A stretch of 64,000 nt of DNA from the NCBI GenBank assembly GCA_017303875.1, contig JAFLBP010000008.1, positions 62,001 through 126,000 of the forward strand, given 5' to 3'. The first letter of the stretch is position 1; each line of letters opens with the position of its first letter. A program made the translations under genes and the position numbers. The notes beneath the pieces were generated by a model. The model was given only the letters and a program-made list of their open reading frames with translations, searched no databases and had not been told where the DNA came from. Below are positions 36,985 to 44,967 of this stretch, piece by piece. Source of the stretch: Chitinophagales bacterium. GTDB lineage: Bacteria > Bacteroidota > Bacteroidia > Chitinophagales > Saprospiraceae.

Positions 36985-39183
36985 CTACAAATGCCGCTGA
37001 CAAATGGCGATTTCGCCTAAATAATACGCGCGTACATTTTCCGATTCGCTGCTCAGTTTGAGGTCTTTTTTAATTTTTTCCTGATCGTCCGGGTATTCGG
37101 GCAGGAGCGACACGACCTGTTCGAGGCTGTACAAAGCAAGGTTCCAGGCGCCGGCTTCTTTAAAATCTTCAAAACGGCGTTGGCGCAACACAATTTTGTC
37201 GAGTAAAGTCAGGTAGGCACTTCGGCGGCGCTGCTCTAAGGTGCGCTCCATCTCGCTGATGTTTTGCGGGCGGATGCGGTGTTTTCCGGTCGCGATAAAA
37301 TACGCCTCATTCTGCTTTTTATACTGCACCAATGCATCCTGCGCGCGGCGATAGGCGCTAAGCGCAGGAGAATAATTTCTAATCTGTGCCGTATCGGAGT
37401 TGCTGTTGAAAAACAGGCTGTCGCCGACAATCAGATTTCTCAAAATACTATTGTTGTATTGCGCCTGCAACACAAGGGCGCTGTCCAACTCGGCGCCGAC
37501 ATTGGCGTAGGGCGTAAATTGCTGCAAGATCAATGCCTTGAAGTTTTCCGCCTTCAAACTTTTGAAGCCCTCCACCGCCGCTTCATATTGCTCTATCGAC
37601 AGGCTTTTTCGGGTTAATTCCAGCTCTTTGCGCAGGTTTCGGTGCCAGTTATACCCAAACCACAGGAAAAATACGATGGTGGTGAACAGCGCTATGCCCG
37701 AAGCGAGCAGGGCGCGGCGCGCATTGCGGCGGCGCTCGCGCGATATTTTCAGCTCGGCCTCCACGGCCTCGCGGCGCTTGGCTTCCTCGGCGAGTTGCTG
37801 TTCGTATGCTGCTTTTTCCAGCTCGGAAAGTTCGAGCAAACGGCGTTTTTCGCGCGATTCCAGAATGGCAGGCAGCAGCGTGTCGTGGCTGATTTCGTAG
37901 TAAAAATCGTCCAAGCGGTTTTCTTTGCGCAGCAGACGGGTATCTACCAAAATATCTAAAAAGTCCTGCGTCACGCCGGGGTGATTGGCCATCAGGTGAT
38001 CATCGACCATACTGCAACGGCGGCCATTGGCGGTCACCAAACTCTCTTCGATCATGATGCGCGCCAGTTGCCGCAACGCCTCGGCGTCTTGAACATCCTG
38101 CCCGGTTTTGCGCTTGAAGGTGTCGGGCAGCGCATTGATCTGATTTTGATAATACTCCTTGATCTCGCGTTCCAGACCGGCTTTCCCCTCATAAAATTCA
38201 GATTTTACTTCAAATCCGTCTGTCTGCCGACTCTGTATAATTTTCTCTTCAATGTACTGACAAATGATCTGGAGGTTGAACGATTCTATCTCGTCGTTCT
38301 TTTTAAAAACACCCACTTCCTCCACCGCCTGTTGTACGCCGGCATCAAGGGTGCGGGCTGCCAGGAAATTGAGAATCATCTGCACCGCTTCATCGGTATA
38401 GGTAAATTTCGGACTGGCAAAAGTATTGTCCGACTCCATAGCCGGGGCGCAAATGGCTTCAGCCGCCTGCTTGCGATTAAGGGGCTGTAATTGAAAACGG
38501 CTGCGTAAAATACCGGGAATCAGCGTGCTGATGTCGTCGAGCTGATGCAAAAAGTCGGAGCGAATAGCAATTACAATCCTGACATCGGGCTGTGTTTCCC
38601 ACCATTGCAGGGTGTCGCCGTCTATTTGTCCGTTTTCATGCCGCCTGGTCAGGGTATCGCGCAGGCCCTCGGGCATGGAGCCGTTGGCTAAGTCGGCCAG
38701 TTCGTGCAGGAAGGTATTCCTGCCAACTTCATTATGACGCAGGGTAAATATTTCTTCAAACTGATCGAGCACCACAACGGGCGTGGCGGGCAGGCCGTTG
38801 AAGTCGAACTCGATGCGCTTCATAAATTCCCAAAGGGTAATGGCGCCTGCGCCACCGGCGTCGGTCTGGTTGTATCCGGCGTTTTGCTTGTTACCGAGCA
38901 GGGTTTCGCGGAATCGCTCGGTCAGGGAGCGCGAGGTATCGTCGGCGCGGAAGAAAAGACTGACATAGCCCTCGCGTTCAATTTCAGGCGCTACACCGGC
39001 CTGTAAGAGCGAGGTTTTACCGATGCCGGATTTGGCGAACAAGACCACCAAGCGATCGCGCATAATCTTGTTGGCGAGCACCTGAATATCGTCTTTGCGC
39101 CCGTGAAAAATCGAGCTTTGCGCGCGTTCAAAGGGTTTGAGGCCCGGGTAGCGCCGTGGCAGGTTGATGGCGAGTGGGGTCAT
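36985..39183 (-). CDS. nSTAND-type ATPase with coiled coil and transmembrane segment
   Basis: This 732-residue protein starts with the nSTAND1 hallmark RYPGLKPFERAQSSIFHGRK. A P-loop at residues 50-57 (AKSGIGKT, first Gly replaced by Ala), a Walker B-like VVVLDQFEEIF and the sensor motif VIAIRSDF follow, so it is a STAND signalling NTPase related in logic to animal and plant NLRs. A winged-helix-like region precedes a charged coiled coil (EKAAYEQQLAEEAKRREAV). One membrane segment lies near residues 508-528 (LASGIALFTTIVFFLWFGYN), with a 200-residue helical C-terminus. Its start overlaps the stop of the TIR-like frame by four bases (ATGA). It is probably the sensor/oligomerisation subunit of a SIR2/TIR conflict system. 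Confidence 0.85.
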   Translation of the reverse strand: MTPLAINLPRRYPGLKPFERAQSSIFHGRKDDIQVLANKIMRDRLVVLFAKSGIGKTSLLQAGVAPEIEREGYVSLFFRADDTSRSLTERFRETLLGNKQNAGYNQTDAGGAGAITLWEFMKRIEFDFNGLPATPVVVLDQFEEIFTLRHNEVGRNTFLHELADLANGSMPEGLRDTLTRRHENGQIDGDTLQWWETQPDVRIVIAIRSDFLHQLDDISTLIPGILRSRFQLQPLNRKQAAEAICAPAMESDNTFASPKFTYTDEAVQMILNFLAARTLDAGVQQAVEEVGVFKKNDEIESFNLQIICQYIEEKIIQSRQTDGFEVKSEFYEGKAGLEREIKEYYQNQINALPDTFKRKTGQDVQDAEALRQLARIMIEESLVTANGRRCSMVDDHLMANHPGVTQDFLDILVDTRLLRKENRLDDFYYEISHDTLLPAILESREKRRLLELSELEKAAYEQQLAEEAKRREAVEAELKISRERRRNARRALLASGIALFTTIVFFLWFGYNWHRNLRKELELTRKSLSIEQYEAAVEGFKSLKAENFKALILQQFTPYANVGAELDSALVLQAQYNNSILRNLIVGDSLFFNSNSDTAQIRNYSPALSAYRRAQDALVQYKKQNEAYFIATGKHRIRPQNISEMERTLEQRRRSAYLTLLDKIVLRQRRFEDFKEAGAWNLALYSLEQVVSLLPEYPDDQEKIKKDLKLSSESENVRAYYLGEIAICQRHL

Positions 39184-39623
39184 ACGGCAGCCAGTTTTTC
39201 GACGTAGCGTTTGAGGGTTTCGGTCACTTCGGCGAATTGCCGGGCTTCGTTGCCCTCCCCGAGCACGGGCTTGCCGTCGGAAGGGTGCAGGGTGCGCATG
39301 CCGGCGAAGACGCTGTCTTTGATGTCGGCCTGTTTGAGGAGCAGGGGCAGCACCAGTAATTTGCGTTCGCCGTTATTTTTGGTATTGTTGGCCGCTACAA
39401 TTTCATCTAACAAAGGCAGCGCGCGGTTGCTTTCGTCAAAAAAATCTATGGTCACCAACATCAGTACCACGTGGCAGCGCTGCACCACACCGCGTATCCA
39501 GGCTTGCTGATCGCCCTGGCCGAGGCTGTCTTTGAGGGAGGTAATGGTAACCGGCAGGGTTTTAAGGTATTTTTGAAGGGCCTGGAAGCCGTCCTCATCG
39601 GCATTTTCATTGTGTAGCACCAA
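39180..39623 (-). CDS. TIR-like domain in the -1 frame after the SIR2-like gene
   Basis: This frame encodes a TIR-like alpha/beta domain (GEILVLHNENADEDGFQALQ, SLKDSLGQGDQQAWIRGVVQ, VVLMLVTIDFFDE). It has no ATG; the first possible starts are TTG at 39623 or GTG at 39620, preceded by AAAGGGG. The frame is open upstream to a TAA at 39672-39674 and reads KYEKPAGSGGSPKG before the domain, a good linker. It therefore looks like the C-terminal half of one protein with the SIR2-like gene, joined by a -1 frameshift, or else an internally initiated, translationally coupled product. It ends overlapping the nSTAND start codon. Confidence 0.7.
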   Translation of the reverse strand: MVLHNENADEDGFQALQKYLKTLPVTITSLKDSLGQGDQQAWIRGVVQRCHVVLMLVTIDFFDESNRALPLLDEIVAANNTKNNGERKLLVLPLLLKQADIKDSVFAGMRTLHPSDGKPVLGEGNEARQFAEVTETLKRYVEKLAAV

Positions 39624-40573
39624 TATTTCCCCTTTGGGCGAGCCGCCGGAGCCGGCCGGCTTTTCATATTTTTAAAGGTCTGAACAAGGGTGTTGATAAA
39701 TTTTTCAATATCCGTTTCCGGGAAAACCATCCCAAATTCACCCTGAAAAAACACCCGCGACTGCGCATCGGCCTCCGCGCTGTTTTGCGGTTTGTAGGCA
39801 AAGGGCTGCATGTTTTTGCGCTGGTGCTTGAAAATTTCATTAAATAACACTCGCAGGCTCCAGTCTTCAAAGTCAAAACCCATGAAGAGGTGGAACACCG
39901 GTTTGTCCAATTCCTTGAGCAGGCTGTTCGGCAGTCCTTCATTTTGCTGCCCGGTAATGCGGTTGATGAAGCTGAGCTGATCGCTGTAACTCAGCACCAT
40001 CGATTGCGGCTTGTCTTTGTAGTAGCCCAGCAAATTGTACACTAAAGGTGCGCGGCCCGCCTCAAAGGTGTAAAGCGGGTCTTCGGCGTCAGGTTTGTCA
40101 AAATTGTAATACCCGCGCCGAACGGTAATGCCAAAGGAACCATAAAGCTCGGCGAAATAATCGTCGGGCGTGGTATTGATGATGATTCGGAAAGGCAAAT
40201 CGGCCAATTGTTCCAGAAAAGCAGGCAGTTGCACCTTGCTGCTCCACTCCGCATAAAACTTCTGCACCTCGCGGCGCAGGATAATATCGGCTACACGCTC
40301 GTTGCTGCGGTTGAGCAGCAGACTGGTTACATAGGTCAGGGAATCCGCTTCCTGCGGACTGAGCTGTAGCCCATAAAGCCGGACGAGGTGGTTGGCACAG
40401 GCAGCCGTGACGGGCTTGTAGGCGCCGCCCGACATACGCATAGTAATGGCGGCCGGCCCGAGAAAAAGTACGCAGGAGCCTTCTTCAATTTGTTGTACGA
40501 TGCTTTCGTACACCGCTTCGGGCAGGTCGCCTGAAGCATTGAGCGCAATGGCCGGAAAACTGGATTCTGCCAT
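39461..40573 (-). CDS. SIR2-like domain protein, out of frame at its C-terminus
   Basis: The first 305 residues form a SIR2-like Rossmann domain of the type found in defence proteins: EEGSCVLFLGPAAITMRMSG for the nucleotide loop, RIIINTTPDDYFAELYG, and the late motif FHLFMGFDFEDWSLRVLFNE. Such domains cut NAD+ to abort infection in several systems. From about residue 308 the reading (RPAPAARPKGKYWCYTMKM onward) turns Cys/Arg/Pro/Ser-rich and looks like the wrong frame of the downstream TIR-like domain. The last credible in-frame residues are near base 39665. A clear promoter lies upstream (TTTG 40622, TACCTTTG 40602, minus strand). Confidence 0.75.
   Translation of the reverse strand: MAESSFPAIALNASGDLPEAVYESIVQQIEEGSCVLFLGPAAITMRMSGGAYKPVTAACANHLVRLYGLQLSPQEADSLTYVTSLLLNRSNERVADIILRREVQKFYAEWSSKVQLPAFLEQLADLPFRIIINTTPDDYFAELYGSFGITVRRGYYNFDKPDAEDPLYTFEAGRAPLVYNLLGYYKDKPQSMVLSYSDQLSFINRITGQQNEGLPNSLLKELDKPVFHLFMGFDFEDWSLRVLFNEIFKHQRKNMQPFAYKPQNSAEADAQSRVFFQGEFGMVFPETDIEKFINTLVQTFKNMKSRPAPAARPKGKYWCYTMKMPMRTASRPFKNTLKPCRLPLPPSKTASARAISKPGYAVWCSAATWY
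39632..39638 (-). promoter_or_regulatory. Possible -1 frameshift heptamer C CCA AAG
   Basis: On the minus strand CCCAAAG falls in the SIR2 reading phase as C CCA AAG, fitting X XXY YYZ. Slipping back one base gives CCC AAA and then GGG GAA ATA, exactly the TIR-like frame. It lies inside the overlap of the two frames. Confidence 0.4.
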
Positions 40574-40594
40574 GAATTGGTTTTAATAGACGAA

Positions 40595-40625
40595 CAAAGG
40601 TATACAAGACCTTGATCTATCCAAA
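40595..40625 (-). promoter_or_regulatory. Promoter of SIR2/TIR-like/nSTAND operon
   Basis: On the minus strand, TTTG (40625-40622) and TACCTTTG (40602-40595) are 19 bp apart; the start codon follows after 21 bases. Both boxes match the Bacteroidota consensus. Confidence 0.72.
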
Positions 40626-40785
40626 TCCTGTGCCCGGATTTGTGCCGATATTCCTTGAATTGTGCCGAAAAGCCTTACCTTGTCCCCCCGGCTTGCCCTG
40701 CGATGCCTTTGTCTGCGAATAAAATCAAGCGGCAAAGTATCAAAAGTGCCGATACGCAAAACCCTGATACTTAATAACACCGCCT

Positions 40786-41679
40786 ATGCCAGCACAAACT
40801 AAAGGAACAGGCATTCTCGTTGCCCGTTTTCAAACTTTTGAACTACTCCCGGCGCACCGACAATTGGTGGAATCTGTTTTGGAAAAACACGATCGGGTCA
40901 TTGTATTCCTCGGAAGCAACCCCGCCCCCAGTAATTATAACCCGCTCGACTGGGTTTTCCGCTGGAAAATGCTCCAGGATGCCTTCGGAAATGCCATTCA
41001 GATTGAAGATATGCCTGACCTTTCCGACGACCGCGTCTGGAGCCAGGAACTCGACCGCCGGATTATGGAACTGCGCCCTGCCCCGGAAGTAGTGCTATAT
41101 GGTTCAAAGGATAATTTTGTTGATCGCTACTCCGGACGTTTCAGCGCCATTGTACTCGACGGCGATGAAGTAGAAACGGAAGAAATTCTGCCGCTGGAAG
41201 CCGTCACCAATCACCGCGATTTCCGGCTTGGGGTGTTGTACGGCGCGCTGCGGCGTTACCCGACCGTTTACCCCACCGTGGACATTGCCGTCTTTAATGA
41301 AACCTGGGATGAGGTGCTGCTCGCCCGCAAGGCCAACGAACTCAAATACCGTTTTCCCGGCGGCTTTACCGATCCCTCCGACTTCAACTACGAAGACGCT
41401 GCCATGCGCGAACTTACCGAAGAGTGCGGCCCTATCATCGTCGACGACCTGACCTATCTCGGTTCGGCCCGCATCGACGACTGGCGCTATCGCGAATCGG
41501 CCGACAGCATTATTACCCATCTCTACGCCTGCCGGCTGGAAGAAGGCGAACCAGTAGCCAGCGACGATATCGTCGAGCTGCGCTGGTTCCCGGTGGCCAA
41601 ACTCAATGCCGAGCTTTTTGTGCCCGAACACCGGATGTTGCTGGAAATTTTACTGGAATTTATAGAGGAAGAACATTAG
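40786..41679 (+). CDS. NMN adenylyltransferase-like / Nudix hydrolase fusion
   Basis: This 297-residue protein resembles bifunctional NadM-Nudix enzymes, which make NAD from NMN and hydrolyse ADP-ribose. Residues 8-150 have the nucleotidyltransferase fold (GILVARFQTFELLPAHRQLV; VVLYGSKDNFV), but the usual HxGH is replaced by LPAHR, so adenylyl transfer may be impaired or altered. Residues 165-297 are a Nudix domain with the box around GGFTDPSDF...AMRELTEECG, keeping the REUxEExG core. An NAD-metabolic gene next to the SIR2/TIR operon may be chance, but TIR and SIR2 enzymes consume NAD+. Confidence 0.85.
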   Translation: MPAQTKGTGILVARFQTFELLPAHRQLVESVLEKHDRVIVFLGSNPAPSNYNPLDWVFRWKMLQDAFGNAIQIEDMPDLSDDRVWSQELDRRIMELRPAPEVVLYGSKDNFVDRYSGRFSAIVLDGDEVETEEILPLEAVTNHRDFRLGVLYGALRRYPTVYPTVDIAVFNETWDEVLLARKANELKYRFPGGFTDPSDFNYEDAAMRELTEECGPIIVDDLTYLGSARIDDWRYRESADSIITHLYACRLEEGEPVASDDIVELRWFPVAKLNAELFVPEHRMLLEILLEFIEEEH

Positions 41680-41917
41680 GAATGCGGAGTTCGGAATGCG
41701 GAATGCGGAATGAATGTTGAATTTTTAATGTTTAATTTTGGATTTTGCTGCGCAAAAATGATTTTTTCCGCATTCCGCATTCCGCATTCCGCATTCCGCA
41801 TTCCGCATTCCGCATTCCGCATTCCGCATTCCGCATTCCGCATTCCGCATTCCGCATTCCGCATTCCGCAACCCCCCCCGGCCCTCCCTGAAAGGAAGGG
41901 AGCGTCCGCATTCCGCA
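41680..41917. repeat. GGAATGC/GCATTCC heptad array with inverted arms
   Basis: The left arm (41681-41713) has about four units of GGAATGC type. The right arm (about 41767-41870) is a nearly perfect run of about 15 GCATTCC heptads. Between them is an AT-rich core. The gap lies between convergent Nudix and ABC-ATPase genes. Translated it gives meaningless PHSAFRI-type repeats, so no gene is annotated. The long perfect run should be prone to length change by slippage. Confidence 0.93.
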
Positions 41918-42541
41918 TCACTTTTTCTTATAGTCCAGAATATTCAAATGCGTGGGGCAAAATTCCGCATCGTGCGGGTCATTGGAAGCGATGATAACAA
42001 GGCGTTCGGCGGCGAATTGTTCAATCAGGTTTTTATACCAGGCAATTCCCTGAAGATCGAGGTTGGTAGCCGGCTCATCGAGGAGCAGCACCGGCGTATT
42101 GGTACAAAGTGCCAGTACCAATTTGACGCGTTGTTTCATGCCTGAAGAAAACTGCCGGATTTCTTTGCCCTTGGCGCGGGGCAGGGCCAGTATGTCTGTC
42201 AGTTCGCGGAGTTGGAGTCCCGGCAGCAGCGGGCGCATGGAAAAATGAAAATCCAGGGCCTCTTCGAGGGTAAATTCTTCAATCAGCTCGATATAGGGCG
42301 CGGCATAGCTGATTTGTTTATAGACCTGTTCTGCGTCCACTTTTTTGCCACCTGTCTGGAAGGAAAGTTCGCCTTTGGAAGGCGTGACATGGCCGGAGAG
42401 TACTTTGAGCAAGGTGGATTTGCCCGAACCGTTGGGGCCTAAAAGGGCGTAGCGTTGTCCGCCCTCAAAACGAAAATCTATCCCCCGGAAAATCCATTCC
42501 AGACGATAGCGTTTCCCGACTTGCTCCAGCACAATATCCAT
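41918..42541 (-). CDS. ABC transporter ATP-binding protein
   Basis: This 207-residue ATPase subunit has Walker A GPNGSGKST (residues 35-43), signature QFSSGMKQR, Walker B VLLLDEPATNLD and a switch-His region now reading IIASNDPHDAEF, where Asn-Asp replaces the expected His position. No permease is adjacent, so the partner is unknown; it resembles single-domain exporter ATPases of the CcmA/DrrA group. It lies 14 bp after lpxA on the same strand, so it is likely cotranscribed with it. Confidence 0.9.
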   Translation of the reverse strand: MDIVLEQVGKRYRLEWIFRGIDFRFEGGQRYALLGPNGSGKSTLLKVLSGHVTPSKGELSFQTGGKKVDAEQVYKQISYAAPYIELIEEFTLEEALDFHFSMRPLLPGLQLRELTDILALPRAKGKEIRQFSSGMKQRVKLVLALCTNTPVLLLDEPATNLDLQGIAWYKNLIEQFAAERLVIIASNDPHDAEFCPTHLNILDYKKK

Positions 42542-42555
42542 TGAATACGAAGCGA

Positions 42556-43377
42556 TTACAGGGCGTGTTCAAGTATTTTGCCGGAAGCGCCCATGGTGCG
42601 GAAGCCTTTCATCAGGCCGCGTTTGGCGCCGCGTGCAAACCCGACAATCTGGTCGCGATAGGGCGTGTGCGGAATTTCCTCTTCAATGATCTGCAAGGCG
42701 CGGCGAACACTCAGTCCGCGCACAAAAAGAATGCGGTAGATGTCTTCAATGTGGTGCATGTCTTCCCGGCTAAAGCCCCTGCGGCGCAGGCCGGTAGTGT
42801 TGATGCCCACGTAGGAAAGGGGCTCGCGGGCCGCCGTTACAAAAGGCGGTACATCTTTGCGCACCAAGGAGCCGCCACCGATCATACTTTGTTCGCCGAT
42901 ACGAACAAACTGGTGCACGGCAACCATACCGCCGAGTGTGGCTTGTTTGCCCACTTCAATGTGGCCGGCAAGGGTTACGTTGTTGGCTAAAATACAATTG
43001 TCGGCAATGATACAATCGTGCGCCACATGGACGTAGGCCATCAGCAGGCAATTGTTGCCGATATAAGTGGTATTTGCAGCGCTGGTGCCCCGGTTAAGGG
43101 TGCAGCATTCGCGTACCGTCACGTTGTCGCCAAGGATCAGCGTTGTTTTTTCGCCGTGGAATTTGAGGTCTTGTGGAACAGCACTCACAACCGCTCCGGG
43201 GAAAATGCGGCAGTTGTTACCGATGCGTGCGCCATTCATGATCGTGACATTGTTGCCGATCCAGCAGTCGTCGCCGATCTCAACATCTTCTTCGATGACG
43301 GTAAAAGCGCCGATGGTGACGTTTTTTCCGATTTTTGCATTAGGGTGTATGTCCCGCAAGCCGTTAGAAAAACTCAT
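42556..43377 (-). CDS. lpxA: UDP-N-acetylglucosamine O-acyltransferase
   Basis: LpxA catalyses the first step of lipid A synthesis, adding a 3-hydroxyacyl chain to UDP-GlcNAc. The 273-residue protein has a left-handed beta-helix of hexapeptide repeats (IGKNVTIGAFTVIEEDVEIG) and the catalytic His at residue 120 in VHVAHDC. The LpxA signatures FPGAVVSAVPQDLKFHGE and VAVHQFVRIGEQSMIGGGSL are present. The C-terminal helical domain (GLRRRGFSREDMHHIEDIYR) completes it. It follows lpxC-fabZ on the same strand after 87 bp. Confidence 0.96.
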   Translation of the reverse strand: MSFSNGLRDIHPNAKIGKNVTIGAFTVIEEDVEIGDDCWIGNNVTIMNGARIGNNCRIFPGAVVSAVPQDLKFHGEKTTLILGDNVTVRECCTLNRGTSAANTTYIGNNCLLMAYVHVAHDCIIADNCILANNVTLAGHIEVGKQATLGGMVAVHQFVRIGEQSMIGGGSLVRKDVPPFVTAAREPLSYVGINTTGLRRRGFSREDMHHIEDIYRILFVRGLSVRRALQIIEEEIPHTPYRDQIVGFARGAKRGLMKGFRTMGASGKILEHAL

Positions 43378-43464
43378 TAGAACAAGGGTGTAGTTTTCGT
43401 CGGCCCGGAAGCCGGATGAAACAAAAGGATTGAAAGTGGCGCTTTGTTTGGGTAAAACGTAAGG

Positions 43465-44880
43465 CTAATTGACGGTGCTGCGTTCTTCTTCTTTAGCGCG
43501 GCGGACGATCTGGGCGGTTAGTTCGCCTTCGCTCACCAATTTGCTGCCCACGTAAGCTGTAGCCTGCATGTGAACGATGCCGCGACGGATCGGTTCCAGT
43601 AATTCCAGTTTTATGATGAGGGAATCGCCGGGACTGACCTTTGCCTTGAAGCGGGTATTGTCGATTTTCAGAAAATAGGTGTCCCAGTTTCCTTTATCGG
43701 CTACATTGTGTAAGGCAAGGATACCGCCGGTTTGGGCCATCGCCTCGATTTGCAATACGCCCGGAAAAACCGGATTGCCGGGAAAATGCCCCATGAAAAA
43801 ATTCTCGTTCATGGTGATGTTTTTGACCCCCACAACATGCGTCTCGCTGATTTCGATAATTTTATCGACCATCAGGAAAGGGTAGCGGTGGGGCAGCATT
43901 TCCATGATTTGAACGGTATTGTAAACGGGTTCTTTTTCGGGATCGTATTTGGGAATACCGAGCAAACGTCTTTTTTCCGTCAGTTGTTTCTTCAGGATTT
44001 TAGCAAATTCCACGTTTGCGGTATGCCCGGGCTTTGTAGCAACAATTTTTCCGCGCAAGGGTTTTCCGATGAGGGCCAGATCGCCGATCACATCGAGCAG
44101 TTTATGTCGGGCCGGCTCGTTCTGGAAATTCAATTGTACCGTATTCAGAACGCCTTCTGCTTCTACTTTGATGCCGGTTTTGCCCATTTTTTGGGCCAAA
44201 ATGTCGAGTTCTTCCTGTTCCATTTTACGGTCGACGATCACAATGGCATTATCCAGGTCGCCGCCTTTTATAAGACCCATTTCCAGCAACTTTTCCACCT
44301 CATGAATGAAAACAAATGTTCGGCAGGGTGCAATTTCGTTGATAAAGTGATCCATATGCTGCAAAGTGGCGTATTGCGGCCCCAGCACTTTGGAGCTGAA
44401 ATCTATCATAACGGCTGCCTCAAAGTGGTCGGCGGGCAGCGCAAGCAATTCGGTGCCGGTCACTTCATCGCGGTAGGAAATGGGTTCTGTGACCTCAAAA
44501 AAGTCGCGGTCAATATCGAGCATTTCAATACCGGCTGCCTGAATCAACGCTACAAAGGGCATGGCCGTGCCGTCCATGATCGGCATTTCCGGGCCGTCAA
44601 TTTCCATAACCATATTGTCGATGCCGAGGCCCATCAGCGCGGCCAGCACATGTTCGACGGTGGAGACCTGGGCGTCGCCTACTTTCAGGGTAGTGCCGCG
44701 ATTGGTGGAAATAACGAGTTTGACGTCGGCTGGAATGACAGGTTGTTCGGGCAGGTCGACGCGCTGAAAGCGCAGACCGGAGTTTGCGGCAGCAGGTTTG
44801 AAGGTCAGGGTAACTTTTTTCCCGGTGTGCAGCCCGACTCCGCTTACTGAAGTGGCCTGTTTAATGGTTGCTTGCTTCAT
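43465..44880 (-). CDS. lpxC-fabZ: LpxC-FabZ fusion: UDP-3-O-acyl-GlcNAc deacetylase / 3-hydroxyacyl-ACP dehydratase
   Basis: This 471-residue protein joins two enzymes, a fusion known from Bacteroidota. Residues 1-305 are LpxC, the zinc deacetylase that commits lipid A synthesis, with ligands in STVEHVLAAL and RHKLLDVIGDL. Residues 330-471 are FabZ, the dehydratase of fatty-acid elongation, with the catalytic His in MLPHRYPFLMVD and Glu in GVLQIEAMAQTGG. Joining them couples the two fates of 3-hydroxyacyl-ACP. It heads the lpxC-fabZ, lpxA, ABC ATPase run, with a TACCTTTG box 27 bp upstream. Confidence 0.97.
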   Translation of the reverse strand: MKQATIKQATSVSGVGLHTGKKVTLTFKPAAANSGLRFQRVDLPEQPVIPADVKLVISTNRGTTLKVGDAQVSTVEHVLAALMGLGIDNMVMEIDGPEMPIMDGTAMPFVALIQAAGIEMLDIDRDFFEVTEPISYRDEVTGTELLALPADHFEAAVMIDFSSKVLGPQYATLQHMDHFINEIAPCRTFVFIHEVEKLLEMGLIKGGDLDNAIVIVDRKMEQEELDILAQKMGKTGIKVEAEGVLNTVQLNFQNEPARHKLLDVIGDLALIGKPLRGKIVATKPGHTANVEFAKILKKQLTEKRRLLGIPKYDPEKEPVYNTVQIMEMLPHRYPFLMVDKIIEISETHVVGVKNITMNENFFMGHFPGNPVFPGVLQIEAMAQTGGILALHNVADKGNWDTYFLKIDNTRFKAKVSPGDSLIIKLELLEPIRRGIVHMQATAYVGSKLVSEGELTAQIVRRAKEEERSTVN

Positions 44881-44906
44881 AGAGCTAGGTTGGTAATTTC
44901 AAGCGG

Positions 44907-44914
44907 CAAAGGTA
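44907..44914 (-). promoter_or_regulatory. lpxC-fabZ promoter -7 box
   Basis: The minus strand reads TACCTTTG 26 bp before the start codon. Confidence 0.6.
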
Positions 44915-44967
44915 CGACGCCGGGGCGGCAATCTATATCCTGGCGCTTGAATATCGGCGCAATGGCA

